Shown: positions 1 to 7,331 of the stretch, one piece after another | How positions within the stretch are numbered: the stretch's first letter is position 1 | Layout: each line of letters opens with the position of its first letter | Assembly: GCF_964273065.1 (NCBI RefSeq) | Contig: NZ_OZ186815.1 | Span: forward strand, 3,286,001-3,350,000 | DNA length: 64,000 bases | Source: Nocardiopsis dassonvillei_B | Lineage (GTDB): Bacteria; Actinomycetota; Actinomycetes; Streptosporangiales; Streptosporangiaceae | Direction of reading: 5' to 3' | Made by a program: the position numbers and the translations under genes | Notes under the pieces: generated by a model | Database searches by the model: none | Told to the model about the DNA's origin: nothing | Seen by the model: the letters and a program-made list of their open reading frames with translations, nothing else

Positions 1-93
1 CAGCCCCTGCCGCTCCATCCAGTCGCAGCGCGCAGTGATCATCGACGCGACTCCGGGGGTGTCCGCCTTGGTCGCGGGGCGCATAGTGAACAC
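1..93 (-). CDS. GNAT-family N-acetyltransferase, N-terminal 31 codons only
   Basis: This gene runs off the left edge, so only its start is visible. Translation from GTG at 93 begins VFTMRPATKADTPGVASMIT, the first beta strand and helix typical of GNAT acetyltransferases (RPAT-x-AD-x-P-x-x-A). GTG at 93 is preferred to the in-frame ATG at 84 because AGAGGA lies about 8 bases upstream of it. The gene starts 13 bases after the cyclase stop, so the two are probably co-transcribed. Established knowledge: albusnodin-type lasso peptide clusters pair a cyclase with a GNAT enzyme that acetylates a lysine of the product. Inference: this enzyme acetylates the peptide encoded at 1725-1883, for tailoring or self-protection. 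The missing C-terminus prevents checking the acetyl-CoA pyrophosphate loop. Confidence 0.7.
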   Translation of the reverse strand, partial: MFTMRPATKADTPGVASMITARCDWMERQGL

Positions 94-106
94 GGGCGGT
101 GTCCTC

Positions 107-1684
107 TCAGTGCAGGAAGGCGGTGGCGGACAGGTGCAGGCTCAGGACTTCCAGGATCTTCGCGTCGCGCTCTTCGAGGTAGCGACCTGGGACCAGGCGT
201 TCGACGCCCGTTCGCAGCCCGTCGGGGTCCACCAGGCCCTCCTCTAACAGGGGTGATCCCTCGGTCAGCATACGAGCGAACAGCTTCGGCGCGTGGGTGG
301 TCAGGGACACCTCGATGACCTCGGCGAAGGACTCCCGCTCGACCGGATGCACGACGTCCTCACTCATGCCGAGCGCCGCCAGGCGGCGCCGCTGGAGCTG
401 TTTCAGTTCCCGCCAGGCGAACGGGAGCTGTTCGCCGAGCGCGACCATGTCCGGGTCCGCGAACGGGTGCACCGGCCACAGCCCGTGCCTCAGCAGCAGG
501 GGGGCGGTGGTCTCCAGTGTCAGCAGCGTCATGGAGTTGATGAGCGCCGGGGGTGCGATGCCGTCGTCGGCGAACTCCAACAGGCCGGGGACACGGGGCC
601 CGATCCACGGGAGGAGGTGCGCGTCGGTGATCTCGCCGAGCCCCTTGTGGGGTTCTTCCTCCTGGGTGAGGGCGACCATCTCGTCTCCTCCGAGACCGGT
701 CACCACCGTGCGGGCTCCGCTGACAGCGACCGTCCGGGCCATCTCCGTGAAGGGCCGGTGCAGGGGCTCCTCGGTGGGGTCGACCACGAGCCCGTTGACC
801 CAGGGGCAGTCGGGCGAGAGCGGGAGGTGGCGCATGGCGTCGACGACGAGGTCCGGTTCGGCGAACGCCACCCGGGAGCGCATCTCGGCGCGGCGCCGGA
901 TCTGCTGCTCGCGCCCCGGTCCGCCGATCAGCAGGGTGGCCGTGGGGAACCGGCCGGGGTGCCGCTCGGCGGCCCGGGTGGCCACGGTGCCTGAGTCGAA
1001 CCCGCCGGTCAGATGGAACAGGGTGGTGTCGTGCGCCCAGGGGCGGCGGTCCATCGCCGTGTCCATGGTCGCGATGAACGCGCCCAGGACATCGGCGTCC
1101 GGTGCCAGCTCACGGGGGGTTAGGTGCAGGGCGGGCTCGGGATAGGTGATCCACAGGGACCCGCCGAAGTGCGCGACCGCGCGCTCGGTGAGCCGGTGCA
1201 CGCCCCGGTACAGGGTCTCGGCGGAGTACCGGGGCCGGTAGATCAGCAGCCGGGCGGCCTCCTTGGGGTTGATGCCGGTGGCGTGGCCGCGAAGGTCGGC
1301 CATGTCCCAGGACCCGACCAGGGTGGTGTCGTCGGAGGCCAGGTACAGGGGCGTGGTCCGGGCCGGTCCGGCGGTGACGCGCACCGGCAGGCCGGGCTCG
1401 GCCTCCACGAGCACGAAGTCGATCGGCCAGCCCGTAACGGCATCGAGCGCCTGGTCGTACTCGGCGTGGGTGAGGGTCCGGACACCGGGGTCGCAGGCCG
1501 GGCGGTCGGAGACGCGCTCGCGGACCACGAGCAGGGTCCGGCGCCCGTCGGTCGCGGCCAGGTGTTCGACCATCGGGTGGTGGAAGGGCTCGACCGTGCT
1601 GCGCTGGTCGAGGGTGCTGTAGCACGCCCCGGACCAGTGCCAGGTCGGATTCTCGCTGTAGGGGGTCAACTGCAATCGCAACAT
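107..1684 (-). CDS. Asparagine-synthase-like lasso peptide cyclase
   Basis: A 525-residue asparagine synthetase B-like protein. An N-terminal glutaminase-like domain (about 1-190) is followed by an adenylating synthetase domain with the ATP-binding motif HLTGGFDSGT (the SGG-x-DS loop of the family) near residue 225 and a conserved GLGGDEM segment near residue 330. Lasso cyclases (C proteins) of this family adenylate an Asp or Glu side chain and join it to the amino end of the core peptide. The context supports that role: a 52-residue precursor candidate lies 40 bases upstream on the same strand and a GNAT gene starts just downstream. ATG at 1684 is preceded by GGAG at about 6 bases. No separate leader peptidase (B protein) or recognition element gene is visible, though genes to the left are outside the window. 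A non-lasso amide-forming role cannot be excluded. Confidence 0.72.
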   Translation of the reverse strand: MLRLQLTPYSENPTWHWSGACYSTLDQRSTVEPFHHPMVEHLAATDGRRTLLVVRERVSDRPACDPGVRTLTHAEYDQALDAVTGWPIDFVLVEAEPGLPVRVTAGPARTTPLYLASDDTTLVGSWDMADLRGHATGINPKEAARLLIYRPRYSAETLYRGVHRLTERAVAHFGGSLWITYPEPALHLTPRELAPDADVLGAFIATMDTAMDRRPWAHDTTLFHLTGGFDSGTVATRAAERHPGRFPTATLLIGGPGREQQIRRRAEMRSRVAFAEPDLVVDAMRHLPLSPDCPWVNGLVVDPTEEPLHRPFTEMARTVAVSGARTVVTGLGGDEMVALTQEEEPHKGLGEITDAHLLPWIGPRVPGLLEFADDGIAPPALINSMTLLTLETTAPLLLRHGLWPVHPFADPDMVALGEQLPFAWRELKQLQRRRLAALGMSEDVVHPVERESFAEVIEVSLTTHAPKLFARMLTEGSPLLEEGLVDPDGLRTGVERLVPGRYLEERDAKILEVLSLHLSATAFLH

Positions 1685-1724
1685 GAGGGCTCCGGGGCGT
1701 GCGTCGGTTCAGCAGATCAGGTGG

Positions 1725-1883
1725 CTAGCGGGCGGTCGTGTCGTAGGTGTGGGCGGCGTCGCCCGACCCCGAGGACTTCTTGTACTCGTGGCTCTGCGCC
1801 GGGGTCTGCACGACCGCGCGGGCGGTCGCGACGAACAGGCCGGTCACCTGCTCGCTCGCGGGCGGCGGGGTGAAGTCGTTCAC
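1725..1883 (-). CDS. Candidate lasso peptide precursor (52 aa)
   Basis: A small gene from GTG at 1883 with a strong GAGGAG about 8 bases upstream, ending 40 bases before the cyclase. The N-terminal two thirds look like a leader. The C-terminal part is Lys-, Ser- and Gly-rich with one internal Asp: residues 35-52 read KKSSGSGDAAHTYDTTAR. Asp42 would close an 8-residue ring if the core starts at Lys35, 7 if at Lys36, 9 if at Tyr34; rings of 7-9 residues are the rule in lasso peptides. Lys35 and Lys36 are the only lysines and so the natural targets of the adjacent acetyltransferase. Glu33 is another possible ring acceptor if the core starts further upstream. Start, frame and position are well supported; the core boundary is inference. 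Confidence 0.65.
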   Translation of the reverse strand: MNDFTPPPASEQVTGLFVATARAVVQTPAQSHEYKKSSGSGDAAHTYDTTAR

Positions 1884-2033
1884 CCTGGTCTCCTCTTCTT
1901 CTGGTGTGGACGGGTGCCGGAGGGGCATGTCCCTCCGGCGCGCTGCCGCCTCGTCAGGAGGAGGCAGCCCCGCGCGGCCAAGGCTGAGCGGGCATGTGCA
2001 CCGGGCCGTGCGGGGGCTTTCGTGAGGAGGCGT

Positions 2034-2072
2034 GGTGGGGCCACCGGCTCTCCCCGGTCCGGTGACCCCACC
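2034..2072. terminator. Hairpin between HTH gene and precursor gene
   Basis: Two 14-base arms (2034-2047 and 2059-2072) pair with one mismatch around an 11-base loop. It lies downstream of the BldC-like gene and upstream of the precursor gene on the same strand, so it probably separates the two transcription units. Confidence 0.5.
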
Positions 2073-2153
2073 GGGATCGGTCACGCCCCTCCCCTCAGGC
2101 GGGCGCGACCTCCAGGAGGGTTCGGATGGAGCGGGCCGGGCATGCTCCAGCCT

Positions 2154-2357
2154 TCATTCGTTACCGGGGGTCGGCTCAGCGGTCCTGAGGAGTCGGCGGA
2201 CCGTCTCCTCGCGGAAGCGGTAGCGCCCGGACGGAGTCCTGAGGAACGGGAGAAGCCCTTGTAGTGCCCACCGGGACACGGACCGGGGATGCACCCTGAA
2301 GAGAGCGGCGACATCCTTGGCGGTCAGCTGGGGCACGGGCGGATCGGGACTGTCCAT
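2154..2357 (-). CDS. BldC-like / excisionase-type HTH DNA-binding protein
   Basis: A 67-residue protein that is almost entirely a MerR-type winged helix-turn-helix: LTAKDVAALFRVHPRSVSRW (about residues 11-30) is the DNA-reading helix pair, and TPSGRYRFREETVRRLL is the wing and following helix. BldC-like and excisionase-family proteins of this size bind direct repeats without a ligand domain. It is the last gene of a minus-strand string starting at 3445 and the nearest regulator to the lasso locus, from which a hairpin separates it. It could regulate either. The fold is clear from sequence; the target is not. Confidence 0.75.
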   Translation of the reverse strand: MDSPDPPVPQLTAKDVAALFRVHPRSVSRWALQGLLPFLRTPSGRYRFREETVRRLLRTAEPTPGNE

Positions 2358-2428
2358 AGGAGTCCTTCGTCATGAACGGGAACGGGGGCCACGCGCCGGG
2401 CACTGCCTCATCCCGGCGCGTGGCCGGT

Positions 2429-2674
2429 CTACAGTGCGGGTGGTTCGGAGACGCTGGACAGCCTCTCCAGGGGGGACCGCCACACGACCGGGTGCAGGCG
2501 GGTGTCCTCCCAGGGGGCGCGACAGACCCGCATCTGCGCGCCGCGGCGCGCGCCGTAGACCTCTTCGTGGTCACCTGTCGGACCGAGGTAGCGGACCGTC
2601 GCGCCGTGGGCACGCGCCCATGCGCGCAGAGCGGACAGGTCGGGGACCTCACGGAGGTCGAGCACGGTCGTCAT
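2429..2674 (-). CDS. Small hypothetical protein (81 aa)
   Basis: Not recognised. It starts TTVLDLREVPDLSALRAWARAHG after the ATG and is followed by an Arg-rich middle. Its start overlaps the stop of the upstream gene by four bases, so it is translationally coupled within the small-gene string 3445 to 2429. The composition is soluble, with no membrane segment. Similar short genes commonly sit opposite Scr1/DUF397 regulators in actinobacteria; no function is proposed. Confidence 0.6.
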   Translation of the reverse strand: MTTVLDLREVPDLSALRAWARAHGATVRYLGPTGDHEEVYGARRGAQMRVCRAPWEDTRLHPVVWRSPLERLSSVSEPPAL

Positions 2675-2916
2675 GGCCGCCTCACCTGCTCGTCCTGCCT
2701 GCGCAGTTCATGGGCGGCCTGGCGGGCCGTACGGGCCAGCTTCTCCAGGGCGGCGATGCGCTCGGCGCGGTCGGGCTGAGACCAGCCCCGGGTGAGGTCG
2801 ATGTGAACGGCCGCCACCGCGAGAGAGGAGAGGCCGGCGCCGAGGGGATCCCGGATCAGGCGGACGTCCTCGGGGTTCAGGTCGGTCACGGTGACGGCGG
2901 TCGTGGCGTGTGTCAT
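2671..2916 (-). CDS. Small hypothetical protein (81 aa)
   Basis: Not recognised. I chose the ATG at 2916 (MTHATTAVTVTDLNPEDVRL) over the longer reading from 2952 because it overlaps the preceding stop as ATGA and fits the coupled layout of the string. The C-terminal half (EKLARTARQAAHELRRQDEQ) is predicted strongly helical. It is soluble, with no recognised domain. Confidence 0.6.
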   Translation of the reverse strand: MTHATTAVTVTDLNPEDVRLIRDPLGAGLSSLAVAAVHIDLTRGWSQPDRAERIAALEKLARTARQAAHELRRQDEQVRRP

Positions 2917-3059
2917 CGGACGCCCTCCCGGATTCCCCGGCAGGCGTTCCACACGAGCGGGAGGACCGTCTCAGCGGAGTTGAACCACATGGCCGCCAGA
3001 TCGGGGAGGAAGGGGCGGAGCCGTGCGGCGCGGCAGCGCTTCGGCCTGGGGGCCTTCAC
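2913..3059 (-). CDS. Very small hypothetical protein (48 aa)
   Basis: Not recognised. It begins at GTG 3059, overlapping the stop of the 129-residue gene as GTGA, and ends overlapping the next start as ATGA. It is basic at the N-terminus with a hydrophobic stretch in the middle (WFNSAETVLPLVW). The four-base overlaps on both sides are the main evidence that it is translated. Confidence 0.5.
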   Translation of the reverse strand: MKAPRPKRCRAARLRPFLPDLAAMWFNSAETVLPLVWNACRGIREGVR

Positions 3060-3445
3060 ACGCCCACCCCCAGGTTCTGCCACTGGCGGATGGCGGTGGC
3101 GAGATCCGCCAGGTCGGGGTCGGGGAGCTGCTCGGAGAGGTCGTACGGAACAGCGGTGCCCTGCCGGTATCGGTCGTGGGGACGGCGACGCTTCTTCTCC
3201 CAGGCCCGGTAGTACGGGCGGATCAGAGCCTCGTCGAGAACCATCGGACCCCGCGTAGGAGCGGAGAGGGCGACGGTGGGGCTCAGGAGCCGGGAGTCGG
3301 GGACGCGGCGTTCGGGGCGGCGTTGTGGCCGGGGCCGGGGGTGTCGACGACTGCTGGCGGGCTGAGGCGGGCGGGCGTGGCGGCCCCGGGAGGGCGGGGC
3401 GAGCACGCGCCACAACGACGCGAGGAACAGAGGCAGGTAGCGCAC
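3056..3445 (-). CDS. Small hypothetical protein, N-terminal hydrophobic patch (129 aa)
   Basis: I place the start at GTG 3445 because GAGGAGG lies about 6 bases upstream. This is longer than the ATG reading at 3244. The N-terminus VRYLPLFLASLWRVLAPP is hydrophobic, a Pro/Arg-rich linker follows, and the C-terminal 60 residues contain MVLDEALIRPYYRAWEKKRR. Short actinobacterial proteins with a similar basic linker followed by an L-x-RPY-x-x-A-x-E block are common beside Scr1/DUF397 regulators, but their role is unknown. It is the first gene of the minus-strand string and is divergent from the XRE regulator. Confidence 0.6.
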   Translation of the reverse strand: MRYLPLFLASLWRVLAPPSRGRHARPPQPASSRRHPRPRPQRRPERRVPDSRLLSPTVALSAPTRGPMVLDEALIRPYYRAWEKKRRRPHDRYRQGTAVPYDLSEQLPDPDLADLATAIRQWQNLGVGV

Positions 3446-3526
3446 AGGGCGCCTCCTCACAGAACGTGCCGGGTGGGAAGCCCAGCGATGCATTGGGTAC
3501 CGCCATGATCCCCATTGGCCACCAAA

Positions 3527-3546
3527 ATTGCAATACCAAAGTTTGG
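3527..3546. promoter_or_regulatory. AT-richer intergenic palindromes between divergent units
   Basis: In the 222-base gap between the small-gene string and the XRE regulator are two adjacent short palindromes, ATTGCAAT (3527-3534) and CCAAAGTTTGG (3536-3546), in locally AT-rich DNA. They could be operators for the neighbouring Scr1-type regulator. That is inference from position only. Confidence 0.25.
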
Positions 3547-3667
3547 CACGCATGCTGGAAGCTGCTGCTGGCGAACAGAACATAGATTGGCGGATGGAGA
3601 AATGTCCCGTAGTGCGAAGATCGGCGTAGACTCGGCCCGACCAAGTCGACCCAGGAGGACTCCTGAC

Positions 3668-4489
3668 GTGTCCGGATCACCGACCGTGCGCCGACGGCGG
3701 CTGTCGAACCTCCTCCGCGAGCTGCGCGAGGCGAAGGGGTACACCGCCCAGAAGGTCACCGACCAGCTCGGGTGGTCGCGCGGCAAGCTGACGCACATCG
3801 AGCAGAACCAGTGGAAGCGCCCGAACCGGCGCGACATCGAAGACCTGCTCGACATCTACGAGGTGACCGACGAGGAGAAGCGGGAGGCCGCGCTCACCCT
3901 TGTTCGGCAGGCCCGCCAGCGCGGGTGGTGGGTGTCCTACTCGGACGTGTGGGGTTCAGGGACATTCGTAGGCCTGGAGGCCGAGGCACGGTCCATCCGG
4001 ACGTTCGAGGCCCTCGCCGTCCCCGGGTTGCTCCAGACCGAGGACTACGCCCGCGCGGTCATCCGCTCGGGCGGGATCACCGACGAGGACGAGGTCGCCC
4101 GGCGCGTGCAGGCCCGGATGATCCGCAAACAGGTTCTGGCCGGACCGGACGCCCCGCTGTACTGGGCGGTGATCGACGAGGCCGCGCTCCGCAAGAGCCC
4201 GGCCGGGCAGCTCGCGCATCTGCTGGAGGTACAGACGCCGCGACTGGGTATCCAGGTGATACCGGACAGCGTCGGCCCGCACGCCGCGCTGACCGCCCCG
4301 TTCGTCATCATGGACTTTCCCGAGCCCGATCCGGGCACGGTGTACGTGTCCACCTGGAGCGATGAGCTGTTCCTGGAGAAGCCGCACCACCTGGAGCAGT
4401 ACGAGAGCCTGTGGCGGCACATCACCGCGACCGCGCTATCGGTCGAGGAATCCCGGGCTCTGATCCGATCCATGATCGACCCGACGTAG
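3668..4489 (+). CDS. Scr1-family XRE transcriptional regulator (HTH + DUF5753)
   Basis: A 273-residue regulator. I start it at GTG 3668, nine bases after AGGAGG, not at the upstream in-frame ATG. Residues about 10-65 form a Cro/C1-type helix-turn-helix (LREAKGYTAQKVTDQLGWSR then KLTHIEQNQ). Residues about 90-265 match the DUF5753 ligand-like domain (FEALAVPGLLQTEDYARAVI; LGIQVIPDSVG), the hallmark of the Scr1 family. These regulators normally pair with a small DUF397 protein, and one follows 14 bases downstream. In Streptomyces such pairs affect development and antibiotic production and behave like two-component antitoxin-type modules. The target here is unknown; the divergent small-gene string is the obvious candidate. 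Confidence 0.9.
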   Translation: MSGSPTVRRRRLSNLLRELREAKGYTAQKVTDQLGWSRGKLTHIEQNQWKRPNRRDIEDLLDIYEVTDEEKREAALTLVRQARQRGWWVSYSDVWGSGTFVGLEAEARSIRTFEALAVPGLLQTEDYARAVIRSGGITDEDEVARRVQARMIRKQVLAGPDAPLYWAVIDEAALRKSPAGQLAHLLEVQTPRLGIQVIPDSVGPHAALTAPFVIMDFPEPDPGTVYVSTWSDELFLEKPHHLEQYESLWRHITATALSVEESRALIRSMIDPT

Positions 4490-4503
4490 AAGGCGAACCA
4501 CCC

Positions 4504-4701
4504 ATGAGCATTTCCCACAGCACCCCGTCCGCCTGGCACAAGAGCAGCTACAGCGGGTCCCGCGATCAGAACTGCGTCGAGGTCGGCGACCTCCCCGGCG
4601 CGGCGGCCGTCCGCGACACCCAGCACAGGGAGGCGGGACACCTCAGCTTCCCTACCCCGGAGTGGACGGCGCTGCTCGACGCGGTGCGCTCCGACCGGTA
4701 G
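4504..4701 (+). CDS. DUF397 small protein, partner of the XRE regulator
   Basis: A 65-residue protein with the family signature: WHKSSYSGSRDQNCVEVG (W-x-KSSYS, then NCVEV), later VRDTQHREAGHLSF and W-x-ALLDAVR at the C-terminus. This is the usual length for the family. ATG at 4504 follows the regulator stop closely and the pair is terminated by the hairpin at 4716-4745, so the two form one transcription unit. The partner relationship with Scr1 regulators is established for the family; its biochemical role is not. Confidence 0.92.
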   Translation: MSISHSTPSAWHKSSYSGSRDQNCVEVGDLPGAAAVRDTQHREAGHLSFPTPEWTALLDAVRSDR

Positions 4702-4715
4702 ACCCCGCAGACACG

Positions 4716-4745
4716 CGAAGGCCCCCGGATGACCGGGGGCCTTCG
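4716..4745 (+). terminator. Rho-independent-type terminator after DUF397 gene
   Basis: A perfect 13-base stem, CGAAGGCCCCCGG paired with CCGGGGGCCTTCG, around a four-base loop. It sits 15 bases after the DUF397 stop. No T-tract follows, as is common in high-GC actinobacteria. Confidence 0.8.
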
Positions 4746-5014
4746 TGCTGCATTACCCAATGCATTTCCCACGCCGAGTCTATGCGTTGCAGGGTGCAGC
4801 GGCCAGCCTCGGCCGGTCGCCTCGTGGTCGGCGCCGGCAGCCGAACAGGAGATGGATCGGCCCCGAACGCCTGCGTTCGCCATCTGCTCTGCCGAGAGCG
4901 GCTGCGGGCGGTTCCTCAACAGCCAACTGTTCGGCAGACATGGCTCGCCACGGAGCTGTCGGACAAGCCTGGCCCTGTGTTCTCATGGCCCGGCTGCTCC
5001 CGCAGCGAACGTCC
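4746..5014. other. Intergenic, nothing recognised
   Basis: A convergent gap between the DUF397 terminator and the Nudix gene end. I see no coding signal with a ribosome binding site and no clear repeat. Confidence 0.5.
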
Positions 5015-5560
5015 TCAGGAGGCGAGAATGTGGAGCAGGGCGACGAGCGTGCCTGAACTCTGGATGCGTCCCTCGGAGATCAGGCTGCGGACCTTGGCCA
5101 GGGGCACCCACTCGTAGACGCCCTCGTCGAGCTCGGTCGGCTCCGCCACCAGCTCGGCGTCACGGCCGACGAACACGTGGTGGGGGCTACGGCCCGTGCC
5201 GATCATCGGCTCGAAGGTGGCCACGTGCTCCACCGAGCCGTCCCGCTGGCCGGTCTCCTCCAAGGCCTCGCGCACAGCGGTCTGCTCCGGTGTCTCCTCG
5301 GGGTCCAGGAGGCCACCGGGCAGCTCCCACCCCCACACGTCGGGCACGAACCGGTGCCGGTAACTCATTAGGACGTGCTCGCCGGACCGGTCCAGGATGG
5401 CGATCACCGCGGCCGAGGGCAGCGTGACCGTGTGGTGCTCGAACCTGTCCCCGGAAGGCGTGGTGATATCCGCCTTGCCCAACCGCACCCACCGGTTGTC
5501 ATAAGTGGCGTGCTCACCATGCACCACCCCCCGGCTCTGCTCATACTCCCCACTTGCCAT
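5015..5560 (-). CDS. Nudix hydrolase, ADP-ribose pyrophosphatase-like
   Basis: A 181-residue protein with a complete Nudix box: GGLLDPEETPEQTAVREALEETG (given here as key residues G-x5-E-x7-RE-x-x-EE-x-G, about residues 84-106). The preceding strand VWGWELPGGLLDP, with E-x-PGG, resembles the ADP-ribose pyrophosphatase subgroup, which cleaves ADP-ribose to AMP and ribose-5-phosphate. Substrate choice cannot be read with certainty. It is monocistronic; upstream lies the low-GC island. Downstream it converges on the DUF397 unit. Confidence 0.85.
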   Translation of the reverse strand: MASGEYEQSRGVVHGEHATYDNRWVRLGKADITTPSGDRFEHHTVTLPSAAVIAILDRSGEHVLMSYRHRFVPDVWGWELPGGLLDPEETPEQTAVREALEETGQRDGSVEHVATFEPMIGTGRSPHHVFVGRDAELVAEPTELDEGVYEWVPLAKVRSLISEGRIQSSGTLVALLHILAS

Positions 5561-5726
5561 GTCCCGAAACTACTTCGGGATGAGGATGCCGTCCACAAAT
5601 GAATTCTCATACGAGCAAGGTCAGTTTAATTCCAGCGGAGGACGATTCAGACACGGCAGGCCCAGATTTCGATTCCCACGAAAACTTTTGAGTCTTTATC
5701 GAAAGGCAAAAACCTGAAACAAAATT

Positions 5727-6200
5727 TTAATCTTCGGGCTCGGGCCAGATTCGCCCATGCTTAAGAGCGGACCTGTGCAAGGAGACACGAACGGCACGAC
5801 GAGTGGGCCTGTCGGTATCTCTGAGATGTCGATAATCGATATAAGTATGGCCCGCAGGATAATCTTCGGGGGCAATCTGAGAGTCATCGACTGCCCGAGA
5901 GCCAGCATCATCAATATCGCCAACCTCGACCCCCCACGTGCCCGCAGTCAAGTCGCGCCCTCTCATTTCTCCAATCCGCACTCTATGCTCGAATGCTTCT
6001 CTAGCGGTGGTCTTTGAAGACCTCGCCCCCGACAACTTGCCATCATCGCCAGTCGATTCATCGAAAATCTGAACTGTGGGAACTCCACCATCCAGATAAG
6101 GAGGAGGGCATTGCCGAAAGTAAAACTCAGATTTTTCCAAAAGAACCTCCTCACCGTCACCGAGAGGAAGAAAGGAAGGAACCATAGGGGAAGAATCCAT
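5727..6200 (-). CDS. Hypothetical protein of low-GC two-gene module (157 aa)
   Basis: The second gene of a pair, starting four bases after its partner stops. The sequence has a central segment KLSGARSSKTTAREAFEHRV and then WGVEVGDIDDAG. This resembles, from memory, a widespread uncharacterised family with a KLS-x-x-R-x-x-x-x-T-A-x-x-AF-x-H core, always short and often next to a larger partner. No catalytic motif is obvious. The base composition is far lower in GC than the surroundings, which suggests recent acquisition. An alternative start is the Met six codons in. Function unknown; an antitoxin, immunity or defence role would be a guess. Confidence 0.7.
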   Translation of the reverse strand: MDSSPMVPSFLPLGDGEEVLLEKSEFYFRQCPPPYLDGGVPTVQIFDESTGDDGKLSGARSSKTTAREAFEHRVRIGEMRGRDLTAGTWGVEVGDIDDAGSRAVDDSQIAPEDYPAGHTYIDYRHLRDTDRPTRRAVRVSLHRSALKHGRIWPEPED

Positions 6201-6203
6201 TAT

Positions 6204-7331
6204 TCAGACACCTCCAAAAAAACCAACAAGCTCGCCCATGGCAAAATCAACCCCGCTGCCACGCTTCGTTTGCTCACTGCCATCATCACAAAGAACAAAA
6301 ATTTCTGAGCTTAGATCAGATGAGATGGTCAACTCGACATGCAGTGAAGGGTCCTGCCACTCCAATTGAACCCCTCCCGCAGGAGTGGGGTAGATCCTCG
6401 GATGCGGAAGCCCACGCTCATCCACTTGCATGAGGATCTCTCGAGCAAATTCAATAGAGGACAAATCGATGGCGTCCCCCTTTTCACCATCGAGCCAACC
6501 TGGGAGCAACGCCGCCAAATCAATAAGCCTTGATCCGCCGGGCGCGTCGGTTTTTAGGAATTCATCGACTTCAGAGACATCAATGACGTCAACTATGTCA
6601 CCCTGAAAGGTCCTCCGGTAGCGGCAAGTAACGCGCACCAGGACATCATTCGAGGGGCGCTGTGACCCATAGAGATCTTCATAAAGGGCAGGATCGCTGT
6701 ACCGTCCAGGGACAGGAGAATCGTGGCCCGGAATAACGATACTAAAGGTACTTTCCACCGAGTCTGTGGCGCGAACAGTCCCGATTATCGCACCATCGAC
6801 TTCAATGGTTGTCTCGTTCTTATGAGCCAAATACCTTCGACGAACTCTTTGGTCCCATCGAATCTTTTTTTCCGCGTTGTCATCTCTTAGATAGAGGGCT
6901 TCTTTTTCTCCAAAACTAGCACCAAAACGCTTTAGAGGGCGCATTGCCTTAGAAGGAAGATCTACCTGATCCCAAGCCCCAGAAACAATTTTATTGAACG
7001 CCTCGTCAACGACATCTCGCGCTTCATCGAGAATATCTTGGCTTTCTATGGCAAGTGAAGTTTCTGTCCGAGTAATAACTGGAACAACACTGCCAGGCTT
7101 GACGCCACGGAGGCGCAAGCTTAGAGCTTGAGCAAATCCTGCGGGAAGATTTCGTCCAGGATGACGCGCCTTCCAGAGATCTTTAGCAACCTCCATTACT
7201 ATGCGCCCATAGCGCTCGAGTTCATGGACGGTTTCGAGCGGCAAGCCTTCTCGCTCGAACCTTCCACCCACAAGGCGAAGGTGAGCAAATGGGGTGACCG
7301 ATTCACCTTCGTTGTCTCGCTTGGACTCCAT
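6204..7331 (-). CDS. Hypothetical protein of low-GC two-gene module (375 aa)
   Basis: Not recognised as a named family. ATG 7331 (MESKRDNEGE) is chosen because GGGAGGGGG lies just upstream. The N-terminal part (about 25-200) has a helical region around ERYGRIVMEVAKDLWKARHP. The C-terminal 70 residues contain HPRIYPTPAGGVQLEWQDP followed by LHVELTISSD, a beta-rich module of the form P-T-P-x-GG-V-Q-LEW. I associate that module with uncharacterised two-gene cassettes in diverse bacteria. GC is near 40-45 percent in rows I counted, against roughly 70 percent elsewhere. The rare A/T-ending codons also mark it as foreign. Confidence 0.75.
   Translation of the reverse strand: MESKRDNEGESVTPFAHLRLVGGRFEREGLPLETVHELERYGRIVMEVAKDLWKARHPGRNLPAGFAQALSLRLRGVKPGSVVPVITRTETSLAIESQDILDEARDVVDEAFNKIVSGAWDQVDLPSKAMRPLKRFGASFGEKEALYLRDDNAEKKIRWDQRVRRRYLAHKNETTIEVDGAIIGTVRATDSVESTFSIVIPGHDSPVPGRYSDPALYEDLYGSQRPSNDVLVRVTCRYRRTFQGDIVDVIDVSEVDEFLKTDAPGGSRLIDLAALLPGWLDGEKGDAIDLSSIEFAREILMQVDERGLPHPRIYPTPAGGVQLEWQDPSLHVELTISSDLSSEIFVLCDDGSEQTKRGSGVDFAMGELVGFFGGV

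Noticed and set aside
2081..2314. Alternative minus-strand frames over the BldC-like gene as a second RiPP precursor
   Set aside because: The translation is a frame-shadow of a clear helix-turn-helix protein, and it lacks a ribosome site.
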